27,224 nt of DNA from JBPCPM01 sp050999155. GTDB taxonomy: Bacteria; Actinomycetota; Thermoleophilia; Solirubrobacterales; 70-9. Where the stretch lies: assembly GCA_050999155.1 (NCBI GenBank), contig JBPCPM010000090.1, forward strand, positions 1 to 27,224, in the 5' to 3' direction. Positions 1-7,161 of the stretch are shown here, piece by piece (position 1 is the first letter of the stretch; each line of letters opens with the position of its first letter). A model generated the notes under the pieces. That model ran no database searches. It had not been told where the DNA came from and saw nothing but the letters and a program-made list of their open reading frames with translations. The translations under genes were made by a program, and so were the position numbers.

Positions 1-539
1 CCGACTCGCAACACCCGGTGGCAGGGGACGATGATCGGAATCGGGTTGGCGCCGAGCGCGCTGCCGGCGGCCCGGTGCGCCCGCGGCGATCCGGCCAGCT
101 CCGCCATCTCCGAGTAGGTCCGGGTGGAGCCGAAGGGGATCTCGCTGGTGCGCTCCAGCACCGCTCGGGTAAAGCCGGAGGTGAGCTGCCAGTCGAGCTC
201 GACGTCAAAGCGCTTCCGCGCGCCGTCGAAGTACTCCTCGAGCTGGCGCCGAATCGAGTCAAAGCGGTAGGGCATATGTAGCATCCGCGGGGAGACCGAG
301 CCCGCTATTCGCTCGAGGATCGCCCCCCGATCAGGTCCGGGGAAGCTCAGCAGGACGAGGCCCGCCTCAGTCGCGGCGGCGAGCATCGGTCCGAAGGGTG
401 AGTCGAGCTCGCAGTAGGCGACCTCGACCAATCCCTCAGCGTCCGCTCGCCTCACGACGGCTTCGTGCATCGCCTCCAACTCCTCCGGGCCCGGCCGAAG
501 CTGCTCAAACCCCGCACCGTCTTCGGCTTTATGCGCCAT
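1..539 (-). CDS. ogt: Methylated-DNA--protein-cysteine methyltransferase (Ogt-like), 3' end cut by window edge
   Basis: Repairs O6-alkylguanine in DNA by suicidal transfer of the alkyl group to its own cysteine. Reading leftwards from ATG 539 the frame stays open to the edge (about 179 codons). It contains the family's acceptor motif IVPCHRVLRV (Cys about residue 173), preceded by IPFGSTRTYSEMAELAGSP and by the helix-turn-helix arginine region AHRAAGSALGANPIP. The N-terminal ribonuclease-like domain begins near residue 39 (VAYCELDSPFGPMLA); the first ~38 residues are an acidic, helical extension. About 25-30 C-terminal residues should lie outside the window. ATG 539 has a GGAG nine bases upstream; ATG 545 is an alternative. 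The start lies inside the 3' end of the ECF sigma gene, so the two are probably translationally coupled. Family assignment is secure; the partner role of the sigma factor is inference. Confidence 0.9.
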   Translation of the reverse strand, partial: MAHKAEDGAGFEQLRPGPEELEAMHEAVVRRADAEGLVEVAYCELDSPFGPMLAAATEAGLVLLSFPGPDRGAILERIAGSVSPRMLHMPYRFDSIRRQLEEYFDGARKRFDVELDWQLTSGFTRAVLERTSEIPFGSTRTYSEMAELAGSPRAHRAAGSALGANPIPIIVPCHRVLRV

Positions 540-1020
540 CTCCATCAACTCCGATCTGATCTCGTAGCTTCGTGATCCCCTCGTGGACGTTGCGTCTCGC
601 CGCCGCTTCGCTGGTACCCATGATCTCGCCGATCTCGCGGTAGGCGAGGTCGGCGAGGAAGCGCAGCACCACCGCCTCGCGCTGCTTGGTCGGCAGTCCG
701 GCCACCCGATCCAGGGTGGGATTCGAGTCCTGTTCCCGCACCGGCGGCGCCGCCTCGTCCCCGGTCGCCGCAATCAAGCGCGGCCGCCGAGCCTCCGCCC
801 GCCGACGGTCGATCGCCTTGCGCCGTGCGATGGTCAGGATCCAGGCACGTGGACTTGCACCGTCGAACTCGTCATAGCGACGGAGGGCGGCGATGAAAGC
901 CTCCTGGGCACACTCCTCGGCGTCGGCGGGGGCGCAGATGCCGCGCAAGAAGCCCAGCACGGCCCCAGAATGGTCGGCGAAGAAGCTCTCGAAGGGTGGC
1001 TGGCGCTGCTCCACGGGCAT
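529..1020 (-). CDS. RNA polymerase ECF-type sigma factor
   Basis: A 163-residue sigma-70 family factor with only regions 2 and 4. Region 2 spans about residues 10-75: FFADHSGAVLGFLRGI, then AEECAQEAFIAALRRYDEF (the DxxQExF-like core) and SPRAWILTIARRKAIDRRR (region 2.4). Region 4 spans about 102-155: LDRVAGLPTKQREAVVLRFL, then the helix-turn-helix LAYREIGEIMGTSEAAARRNVHEGITKLR. The frame is open further upstream (to 1122), but that would overlap the divergent patatin start at 1092, and the domain begins right after ATG 1020, so I chose the shorter form. No good Shine-Dalgarno is visible. No anti-sigma gene adjoins it; the 3' end (TAA at 529) overlaps the Ogt start instead. The target promoters cannot be told from the sequence. 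Confidence 0.88.
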   Translation of the reverse strand: MPVEQRQPPFESFFADHSGAVLGFLRGICAPADAEECAQEAFIAALRRYDEFDGASPRAWILTIARRKAIDRRRAEARRPRLIAATGDEAAPPVREQDSNPTLDRVAGLPTKQREAVVLRFLADLAYREIGEIMGTSEAAARRNVHEGITKLRDQIGVDGDGA

Positions 1021-1091
1021 CAACCATTGCAACGCGGCGCACGACGCGTTCGTGAGGTCCCCGCAGAAGCTACCTTCGTTAACGACTGACC

Positions 1092-2201
1092 ATGGCAGTG
1101 CCCGAGATCCCCCAACGGGCATTCGCCCCTCCCCCCGACGACGCCTTTCGGATCCTCTCGATCGACGGGGGTGGCATCCGGGGGCTGATCCCGGCGATGG
1201 TGCTCGCCCATCTGGAGGAGCTGATCGCGCGAGAGCGCTCCGATGCCACCTTGGCCGAGAGCTTCGACCTGATGGCGGGGACCTCCACCGGCGGGCTGAT
1301 CGCGCTCGGGCTGGCCACTCCGCGCGCCGACGGCCGACCGGCGATGCGGGCGGAAGAGATGTTCGAGCTCTACCGCGGGCCGGACGCGCGCCGGATCTTC
1401 AGCCGGCCCTTCTACAGACGCCTGCCCGGGGTGGGCAGGCTCTCCGAGCTGCTCGACCCCAAGTACGGGCTCGACAGCCTGGCCGAGGTCCTGGCTGAGC
1501 GCTACGGCGAGGCAACCCTCTCGGAGGCCCTTTGCGAGCTGCTGATCACCTCCTACGACATGAAGGAGCGCCGGCCGCGTTTTTTCAAGCGCTACCGCGA
1601 GGAATCGGCGCGGCTGACCGCGATCGACGCGGGCCTCGCCACCGCAGCCGCCCCCACCTACTTCCCCGCCTACAGCCTCGGCGAGGAGGCCTTGGTCGAC
1701 GGGGGCGTCTTTGCCTCCAACCCGACCATCGCCGCAATCGTCGAGGCGCTGAAACGAACGGACGCAGGCGGAATCGAACGTGACGAACTCCTGGTGATCT
1801 CGCTCGGGACCGGACACCACGAAAGCGGCTTCGAGGCCGAGGAGATCGGTGGCTGGGGCGCGGCCGAATGGATCCTTCCGAAGGGAGGGGACTCGCCTTT
1901 GCTCGGCGCCATCTTCGACGGTCAATCCGACGCCTCCGACCACTGGGCGCACGTCCTTCTCAACCACGATTCGGAGGCCGATGCCACGGCCGAGCCGGGC
2001 GCCGGTCCGCACTACTACCGCTTTCAGGTCGATCTGCCAGAGCCGATTCCGCTGGACGCCACCAACGAGGACCAACTGCAGATGCTGCAGGAATGCGGAT
2101 GGCGGCTGATCGAGGCTCACGCCGATGAACTCGAAGCCCTGGCTGAGGTGCTCTCCGAGGGGAACGGCCCGCCCCCGGGCGGCCGTTCCCACTCCGGTTG
2201 A
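1092..2201 (+). CDS. Patatin-like phospholipase family protein
   Basis: A 369-residue acyl hydrolase of the patatin family, expected to cleave ester bonds of lipids with a Ser-Asp dyad. All three family signatures are present: the glycine-rich oxyanion loop DGGGIRG (residues 25-31), the nucleophile elbow GTSTGG (63-68, Ser65) and the catalytic DGG (203-205, Asp203) in LVDGGVFASNP. No signal peptide or membrane segment is visible, so the protein is probably cytosolic. The C-terminal 150 residues carry no domain I recognise; the last residues (GNGPPPGGRSHSG) are encoded by a GC-rich hairpin. It is divergent from the ECF sigma gene across about 70 bp. No cyclic-nucleotide synthase or other anti-phage partner adjoins it, so a CBASS-type effector role is not supported. 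Substrate unknown. Confidence 0.9.
   Translation: MAVPEIPQRAFAPPPDDAFRILSIDGGGIRGLIPAMVLAHLEELIARERSDATLAESFDLMAGTSTGGLIALGLATPRADGRPAMRAEEMFELYRGPDARRIFSRPFYRRLPGVGRLSELLDPKYGLDSLAEVLAERYGEATLSEALCELLITSYDMKERRPRFFKRYREESARLTAIDAGLATAAAPTYFPAYSLGEEALVDGGVFASNPTIAAIVEALKRTDAGGIERDELLVISLGTGHHESGFEAEEIGGWGAAEWILPKGGDSPLLGAIFDGQSDASDHWAHVLLNHDSEADATAEPGAGPHYYRFQVDLPEPIPLDATNEDQLQMLQECGWRLIEAHADELEALAEVLSEGNGPPPGGRSHSG
2161..2189. terminator. GC-rich hairpin at the 3' end of the patatin gene
   Basis: A perfect 9-bp inverted repeat, GGAACGGCC (2161-2169) and GGCCGTTCC (2181-2189), surrounds an 11-nt GC-rich spacer. It lies inside the last codons, ending 9 nt before the stop codon. There is no T-tract. 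It may act as a terminator-like or mRNA-stabilising structure, or may be a by-product of high GC; the call is tentative. Confidence 0.35.
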
Positions 2202-2282
2202 GGACCGTTCCGACGCGCCAGCGAGCCTTCCTCCGTGCTCCTTCCGGGATTGGCTACCGGCGCCGGTGGCATGATCTGAGCG

Positions 2283-3269
2283 ATGCAGGCGATGCAGATG
2301 AGAGCCGTCGGTCAGCCGCTTGAGCCGGCCGACGTTCCCGAACCGAAGATCGGGCCGGGCGAGATCGGGATCGATATCGCCGCCTGCGGGGTCTGTCGAA
2401 CCGATCTGCACATCATCGACGGCGATCTCGACCGGCCCGAGCTGCCGCTGATCCTCGGGCACCAGATCGTCGGGCGGGTGAGCGAGGTCGGCACCGAGGT
2501 CGAGGGTCTCGAGCTCGGAGGGCGGATCGGGATTCCCTGGCTGGGGTGGACCTGTGGCCGCTGCTCGCAGTGCCTGGCCGGTCGCGAGAACCTCTGCGAG
2601 CACGCCCGCTTCACCGGCTACCACCGAGATGGCGGCTTCGCCGAACGGGCGGTCGCCGCCGCCGACTACGCCTTTCCCCTGCCGGGGGGCCTCGATGACG
2701 TCCACGCTGCCCCGCTTCTTTGCGCCGGTCTGATCGGCTACCGCGCCTGGCGGATGTGCGACGCTCCGGAGCGGGTCGGCCTCTTCGGCTTCGGCTCCGC
2801 GGCCCACCTGATCTCTCGCGTGGCGATCAGCGATGGAGCGGAAGTAGCGGCGTTCACCCGGCCCGGAGACGAGGAACGGCAGGCCTTCGCACGTCGCATC
2901 GGCGCCGGATGGGCCGGCGGTTCCGACGAGCAACCGCCGGTCGCCCTCGACGCCGCGATCATCTTCGCTCCGGTCGGCGATCTGGTTCCTGCGGCGCTGA
3001 AGGCCGTCCGTCCCGGCGGCCGGGTCGTCTGCGCCGGAATTCATATGTCCGAGATCCCCGCCTTCCCCTACGAGCTGCTCTGGGGCGAGCGCCAGCTCCG
3101 CTCGGTCGCCAACCTCACCCGCCGCGATGGCGAGGAACTGCTCCCGCTCGCCGCCGAGCTGAGAATCGAGCCCGAGGTGAGCGTCTACCCGTTGGAGCGG
3201 ACCAACGAAGCGCTCGAGGACCTGCGCGAGGGAAGGGTCGAAGGCTCGGCGGTGGTCTCGCTCGCCTGA
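2283..3269 (+). CDS. Zinc-dependent alcohol dehydrogenase family protein
   Basis: A 328-residue medium-chain dehydrogenase that should oxidise alcohols or reduce aldehydes with NAD(P). The N-terminal GroES-like domain has catalytic-zinc ligands Cys35 (CGVCRTDLH), His60 (LGHQIVGRV) and Cys147. The structural-zinc lobe has four cysteines at 91, 94, 97 and 105 (CGRCSQC then ENLC). The Rossmann half begins near residue 164 with the dinucleotide loop GLFGFGSAAH (166-175). The usual GHE at the zinc site is GHQ here. The closest group I know is the zinc-binding alcohol dehydrogenase set of TIGR02822, which matches in length. Starts at 2283, 2292 and 2298 are all in frame without a strong Shine-Dalgarno; MRAVG at 2298 is where homology would normally begin. 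It follows the patatin gene by about 80 bp. Substrate unknown. Confidence 0.88.
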   Translation: MQAMQMRAVGQPLEPADVPEPKIGPGEIGIDIAACGVCRTDLHIIDGDLDRPELPLILGHQIVGRVSEVGTEVEGLELGGRIGIPWLGWTCGRCSQCLAGRENLCEHARFTGYHRDGGFAERAVAAADYAFPLPGGLDDVHAAPLLCAGLIGYRAWRMCDAPERVGLFGFGSAAHLISRVAISDGAEVAAFTRPGDEERQAFARRIGAGWAGGSDEQPPVALDAAIIFAPVGDLVPAALKAVRPGGRVVCAGIHMSEIPAFPYELLWGERQLRSVANLTRRDGEELLPLAAELRIEPEVSVYPLERTNEALEDLREGRVEGSAVVSLA

Positions 3270-3361
3270 CCGGATTCGGGCCGACCTCGGTGGGAACGAT
3301 CACGATCGACCGAGACGAGCTTCGCCGGTCGGGCTTCGCTGCTGTCCGGCATAATCAGCCC

Positions 3362-4195
3362 GTGAGCACCGCGATCTCGCAAGAGCGAAGGGGCACCCAG
3401 TTTCGTGCGCTGCACCACGGCCCCCCGTTCATCATCCCCAACCCGTGGGATATCGGGTCGGCAAAGGTCTTCGCGGCACTCGGCTTCGAAGCCCTGGCGA
3501 CGACCAGCGCCGGTTTCGCCTTCACCATGGGACGACAGGACGGGAACGTAACGCTCGACGAGGTTGCCGAGCACACCCGCGTGCTCGGCGCGGCGACGAA
3601 CCTTCCCCTCTCAGTCGACCTGGAGAACGGCTACGGTCCAGAACCTGAGGATGCCGCAGCGGCCATCATCCGCGCGGCGGAGGCGGGAGCCGTAGGCGGC
3701 TCGATCGAGGACTACGACCCCGAACTGGGTATCTACGACAGCGATCACGCGGTGGCGCGCGTCGCGGCAGCGGTCGAGGCTGCCGAAGGGTTGGAGTTTC
3801 CGTTCACGCTGACGGCCCGCGCCGAGAACTTCGTCCGTGGCAACCCCGACCTTGACAACACGATCGCCCGCCTCCAGGCCTTCGAGCGGGCGGGAGCGGA
3901 TGTGCTCTACGCCCCGAGGCTTCCTGGCGCCGACGAGATCCGGGCGATCCGCAACGCGACCGCGAGGCCTCTGAACGTGCTCGCCGGACCGGGCCTCTCG
4001 ATGGCCGAGATCGTCGAGGCGGGTGGTCACCGGGTGAGCGTCGGCGGCCGTCTCACGTGGGTCGCGATCAACGCGATGGTGGCCGCCACCGAGCAACTCC
4101 GTGCCGGTGGTGACCTCCCCTCGCTGGCAGACCCGGCCCCGATCGTCGAGTGGCTCTCGGCTGACCCCACGAAACCGGAAGTGAACGGCGGCTAG
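3362..4195 (+). CDS. Isocitrate lyase/phosphoenolpyruvate mutase family protein
   Basis: A 277-residue TIM-barrel protein of the PEP mutase/isocitrate lyase superfamily, which makes or breaks C-C or P-C bonds next to a carboxylate using Mg2+. Visible family elements are IIPNPWDIGSAKVFAALGF (residues 24-42), the metal-binding segment LSVDLENGYG (83-92, Asp86 and Glu88), SIEDYD (114-119) and TARAENF (151-157, Arg153). The KKCGH loop cysteine of true isocitrate lyases is absent, so it belongs with the PEPM/2-methylisocitrate-lyase-like members of unknown substrate. The frame is open far upstream, but homology starts just after GTG 3362, which I chose; no strong ribosome site is visible. It follows the alcohol dehydrogenase gene by 92 bp in the same direction, perhaps as one transcript. 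Confidence 0.88.
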   Translation: MSTAISQERRGTQFRALHHGPPFIIPNPWDIGSAKVFAALGFEALATTSAGFAFTMGRQDGNVTLDEVAEHTRVLGAATNLPLSVDLENGYGPEPEDAAAAIIRAAEAGAVGGSIEDYDPELGIYDSDHAVARVAAAVEAAEGLEFPFTLTARAENFVRGNPDLDNTIARLQAFERAGADVLYAPRLPGADEIRAIRNATARPLNVLAGPGLSMAEIVEAGGHRVSVGGRLTWVAINAMVAATEQLRAGGDLPSLADPAPIVEWLSADPTKPEVNGG

Positions 4196-4227
4196 GCAAT
4201 CACTCGATCATCGACGATGGCAGTTCA

Positions 4228-4395
4228 TTGAAACCCACCAAGAAGTCCTGTCGCGTCGTGGTCCTCACGACCTACGATCTCGATGAGTACGTTTCAAGGA
4301 CCCTACGCGCCGGTGCCGGCCTGCTCTCCCGCTCGCAAAGAACTGCGGATCGCAGCAGTTGTCCGCGCCTTGTTGGTCCGGCCAGCCACAGGAGG
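4228..4395 (+). pseudogene. Decayed LuxR/NarL-type response regulator fragment (receiver domain)
   Basis: The short open frame from 4228 reads CRVVVLTTYDLDEYVSRTLR then AGAG. This closely matches the beta4-alpha4 and beta5-alpha5 stretch of NarL-family receivers, which typically reads RVVVLTTFDLDEYVYEALRAGASG. After the AGAG the frame loses similarity, but the +1 frame continues with SPARKELRIAAVVRA, resembling the usual KDAPPEELLAAVRVVA segment. The phospho-acceptor half and the DNA-binding domain are missing, and no in-frame start is convincing. I read it as a frameshifted remnant about 50 codons long. The rest of the 4196-4472 gap holds nothing else I recognise. The similarity is recalled, not computed. 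Confidence 0.5.
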
Positions 4396-4472
4396 AGACG
4401 GTGGGTTCCGGCGGACCCAGCGGGCGGGGTGTGAGGAGGACGCCCGCTCGCGATAGCTAGGGCGCCTAATAC

Positions 4473-5258
4473 GTGTCTGTCCATCGCGCGATCTCGATCC
4501 TCACGGGTCGCCCAGCTAGAGTCCTCGCGGGCCTCATGCGATCCGGAAGCGACTACCAGATCCTGGCCGAGCTGCGTGAGGCGGGAAGGCAGTTCCACCC
4601 GGTCGCACAGGAGCGCGGTGGCCAGTGGCAGCTCGATGACGGCTCCGTCGACCTCCTCGTCTCCGCGGTCGGTGAGGGTGACCGGACTCTGGAGACGGGC
4701 TGCGGGCACAGCACCATCGCCTTCGCGCTCTGTGGAGCCCACCACACGGCGATCTCCCCCACCCCAGCCGAGCAGGAATCACTGGAGAGCTTCTGCCGCA
4801 AGCGCGAGATTCCCCTGGACCGACTGACGATGATCCTCGGCCACTCGCAGGAGATCCTCCCGGGGCTCGAGCCGACGACGCTCGACTTCGTTCTGATCGA
4901 CGGCGCGCACGCTTTCCCGGTCCCGTTTATCGACTGGTACTACGCGGCCCGTCGGCTGAAGGTGGGGGGCCTGATGATGATCGACGACACCCAGATCCGA
5001 ACCGGAAGGATCCTCACTGACTTCCTCGAATCCGAGGTCGGTCGTTGGCGCCTCCTCGAGCGGCGGCCCTCTCTGGTCATGTTCGAGAAGACAGCCGAGC
5101 CGACGATCCCGGCCGGAGACTGGCCCGATCAGCCCTATTGCGCCAATCCCGAGCGAGTCCCCGGACTGGGCCCATCCACGGCGTCGAGGCTGCGCGGCGC
5201 CGTCCGGCTGCGCTCGCGCCTACGCCAAGTCCTGGGTCGACCCCGGACCGATCGCTAG
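4473..5258 (+). CDS. Class I SAM-dependent methyltransferase (Methyltransf_24-like)
   Basis: A 261-residue Rossmann-fold methyltransferase that should transfer a methyl group from S-adenosylmethionine. Motif I is TLETGCGHSTI (residues 72-82). The metal or substrate edge is LDFVLIDGAHAF (137-148), typical of the Methyltransf_24 group that includes cephalosporin hydroxylase and rhamnosyl O-methyltransferase-like enzymes, and GGLMMIDDTQI (165-175) follows. The first 60 residues precede the fold, and the tail after 205 is basic and Pro/Arg-rich. GTG 4473 is the first start; ATG 4536 is possible but would remove the lead helix. The preceding region carries a pseudogene and the following 417 bp are gene-free, so it seems to stand alone. 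Acceptor unknown; glycosyl or small-molecule O-methylation is the best guess. Confidence 0.82.
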   Translation: MSVHRAISILTGRPARVLAGLMRSGSDYQILAELREAGRQFHPVAQERGGQWQLDDGSVDLLVSAVGEGDRTLETGCGHSTIAFALCGAHHTAISPTPAEQESLESFCRKREIPLDRLTMILGHSQEILPGLEPTTLDFVLIDGAHAFPVPFIDWYYAARRLKVGGLMMIDDTQIRTGRILTDFLESEVGRWRLLERRPSLVMFEKTAEPTIPAGDWPDQPYCANPERVPGLGPSTASRLRGAVRLRSRLRQVLGRPRTDR

Positions 5259-5675
5259 GGAAGGGCGGTCGGCGAGGGGGTCGGCACCGCCATCAGGGGT
5301 CCTCACTCGGACGCTCTCAACGCGACGATCACGCCGAGGGTCGCGAAGCCGACCGCGCCGACTGGACCGAGCACGGTCGCCCGCGCCGAGAGGGTTACAC
5401 CACTTGTAGCGACGTGACCACAACTGTGGCTTCCAGCGCCTCGACACGCGGCCCTACGGCTCGAGCGGGATCGCCGCTTTTCATGCAAGGTCGCACCGCC
5501 GGCACGCCAAGCAACCAACCCCAAGGTCCCTGATGGCTCGTTATTCGAACCGAAACGGGTGTTCGGCGCTGGATTGGCTGGCCGACAGGCGTTCGATTGA
5601 GCAAGTCGTGCATGCTTTCATCGGCCTTCATTGAGGATCAGATACCTCGCGGGCGCAACGCCGAATTCGGCGCGC
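5259..5675. other. Gene-free interval containing repeat copy A
   Basis: Between the methyltransferase stop and the 3' end of the minus-strand hydrolase no coding region is convincing. A minus-strand frame near 5303-5400 reads like one hydrophobic helix (TVLGPVGAVGFATLGVIVAL) and could be the tail of a lost membrane protein, but it has no supported start. The 41-bp repeat copy A lies at 5511-5551. Base composition looks less GC-rich than in the flanking genes. Confidence 0.6.
5511..5551 (+). repeat. Direct repeat copy A (tRNA-His-flank-like)
   Basis: This 41-bp segment begins GCAACCAACCCCAAGGTCCC and ends GTTATTCGAACC. It matches copy B at 6806-6842 over nearly its whole length: both share GGTCCCTGATGG, then TCG, then TATTCGAACC, with a 4-bp length difference near the left end. 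Its left part (GCAACCAACC..AAGGT) also matches the sequence next to the tRNA-His 3' end at 8544-8560. Both copies end in a TTCGAACC box like a tRNA T-arm read from the other strand. All three copies have the same orientation. Possible attachment-site relic. Confidence 0.7.
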
Positions 5676-6587
5676 CTACTTGCGGCAGGAGAAAGCCTTC
5701 GACAGAAAGTCGCTCTGGACTCGACTCGCCTGGTCGAACAGATCGCTGGGGTGGTGAAGCAGCCCGAAGTGGCCACCGTCGATCTCGACGAGTTCCTTCG
5801 GTCCCGACACCGAGTCGTACACCGCGCGTGAAACGTCGGGGCTGGCGGCCGGCATCTCGTCCCCGGGCGCGACCATGACGAGGGCTGGCTGGCTTAGGTG
5901 CGGCGCCGCGATCCCGGCATGGAACGGGGATCGGGTTGACGGCACAACCCGGGTCACGCGATTCTCCCATCCGCTGCCGTGACGGCCGCCGTACTCGATG
6001 AACCATCGGAATGCTTGAATCGGCTTGAGCAGCGAAGGCGTACCCAGCTGGTCCGCGGACACCACCGGCAGCGGTCCGTTCCTATCTCCCGGCCCCCCCT
6101 CAACGGCGCCCTCGCGAAGGGTTTCACTGAGGGCCGAGAACAGCGAACCGTCCGGATCCGGCGGAGCAGGCTGCCCGCCGAATGCAGGAACCTGCGCTAT
6201 GACCGCCGCAGGGCGCCCGTCCACAGCCGCGACAATGAGTGCCTCAGCGGCGCTGTAGCTATCGCCCCAGAGTGCGATCGAGTCGCGATCGATATCTGGG
6301 ATGGATTCGAGAAAGGTGATGGCGTCGCAGTAGCCGCGGGCCTGCACCCACGGGTTGATCTCCTGACGTGGCTCACCGCTGCTGTCGCCGAAATTACGGT
6401 GGTCGTAGAGAAAAACGGCGAAGCCGGACGCCTGGAAGACTTCGGCGTAGCGGTCGGTCGTCATCGCGATCGTGGCGGACGTGCCGTGCGCCATCACCAC
6501 CGCCGGAACGGACCCCGTCTCCAGGGGGCGGTAGAGACGTCCTCTCAATACGGCATCTTGAGATGCGAACTCGACCGATTCGAACAC
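5676..6587 (-). CDS. Alpha/beta hydrolase family protein
   Basis: A 303-residue serine hydrolase. The oxyanion segment is VMAHGTSA (residues 31-38), the nucleophile elbow is ALWGDSYSAAE (105-115, Ser110), the acid is in MVAPGDEMP (Asp243), and the histidine is in IDGGHFGLL (His273). This gives a complete Ser-Asp-His triad. The fold resembles the dienelactone hydrolase/X-Pro peptidase-like group acting on small esters or acyl substrates. There is no signal peptide, so it is probably cytosolic. The protein runs the full family length and starts at ATG 6587, just after which homology begins. It is the only gene in the segment between repeat copies A and B, is transcribed against its neighbours, and has more mixed codon use than the genes on either side, consistent with acquisition. 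Substrate unknown. Confidence 0.85.
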   Translation of the reverse strand: MFESVEFASQDAVLRGRLYRPLETGSVPAVVMAHGTSATIAMTTDRYAEVFQASGFAVFLYDHRNFGDSSGEPRQEINPWVQARGYCDAITFLESIPDIDRDSIALWGDSYSAAEALIVAAVDGRPAAVIAQVPAFGGQPAPPDPDGSLFSALSETLREGAVEGGPGDRNGPLPVVSADQLGTPSLLKPIQAFRWFIEYGGRHGSGWENRVTRVVPSTRSPFHAGIAAPHLSQPALVMVAPGDEMPAASPDVSRAVYDSVSGPKELVEIDGGHFGLLHHPSDLFDQASRVQSDFLSKAFSCRK

Positions 6588-7161
6588 ATGCGGATCATCT
6601 CACGCGGATCAGCTCGCCGCTCGAAGCCCCGGATCGACCCGCGGCGCAGCGCGAGGTTGACTCCGCAGTGCGACGCGCGCCAGCGCAGCCACGACCCGCT
6701 CATTACGCACCTCGACGAGCTCCAAGTCGTGCGCAGGCTGCACCGGATTCATTGGAACGAGTTGTAGCTCTCGGGCGACGGGACGCTGAGCATGCCAGCT
6801 GAAAAGCAACCTCAGGGTCCCTGATGGGTCGCTATTCGAACCATCGGGCGCCATCGGGACACTCTCGCCTGAGATGGCTCTCCGACGTAACCGGTCGAGC
6901 CGATCGTGCGAGCCGCCAACCTCAATGGCTAACGCGCAGCTTGCCTACTCGAACCGCGGGGCTATCGCGAGCATCGCCATCCCGATCGATTGCAGGTCGC
7001 CCTCACCGCGAACCGCGACAACCAGCACGCGAAGCGATCTCGCCAGGCGTTCACGGGGTCGCCGACGGCCGCCTGGCATTGAAACGGACGAGCAGGTAAT
7101 GGCGCCCACTTGAGGTGCCGTGGCAACGAGTGGCCACCACCGGGTGAGAGACTATGTCCCG
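6588..7161. other. Gene-free interval containing repeat copy B
   Basis: About 570 bp separate the divergent hydrolase and hydrolase-cyclase genes. Short open frames on both strands show no domain, ribosome site or codon bias that I would defend. Repeat copy B is at 6806-6842. The 80 bp to its right show weak further similarity to the sequence right of copy A (GATTGGCTGGCCGAC near 5572 versus GATGGCTCTCCGAC near 6871, each followed by a GTCGA/TTCGA and GTGC element). The interval presumably holds the promoters for both flanking genes; none is clear. Confidence 0.55.
6806..6842 (+). repeat. Direct repeat copy B
   Basis: A 37-bp segment starting GCAACCTCAGGGTCCCTGAT and ending GCTATTCGAACC. It matches copy A (5511-5551) except for a 4-bp gap near the left end and a few substitutions. 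The right-hand TTCGAACC is again T-arm-like. It sits midway between the two hydrolase genes. Confidence 0.7.

Noticed and set aside
1092..2201. CBASS-type phospholipase effector
   Set aside because: No CD-NTase, ubiquitin-like or HORMA partner next to the patatin gene; an ordinary lipase is the simpler reading.
1020..3044. A 674-codon open frame on the minus strand across the patatin and alcohol dehydrogenase genes
   Set aside because: It is antisense to two genes with complete catalytic motifs and its translation is low-complexity without any domain. Long antisense frames are expected at this GC content.
5303..5524. Small minus-strand membrane protein
   Set aside because: One hydrophobic stretch only; the start region overlaps repeat copy A and has no ribosome site.
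5511..6842. Integron attC sites at repeat copies A and B
   Set aside because: No GTTRRRY/RYYYAAC core pair, no imperfect hairpin of attC type and no integrase.
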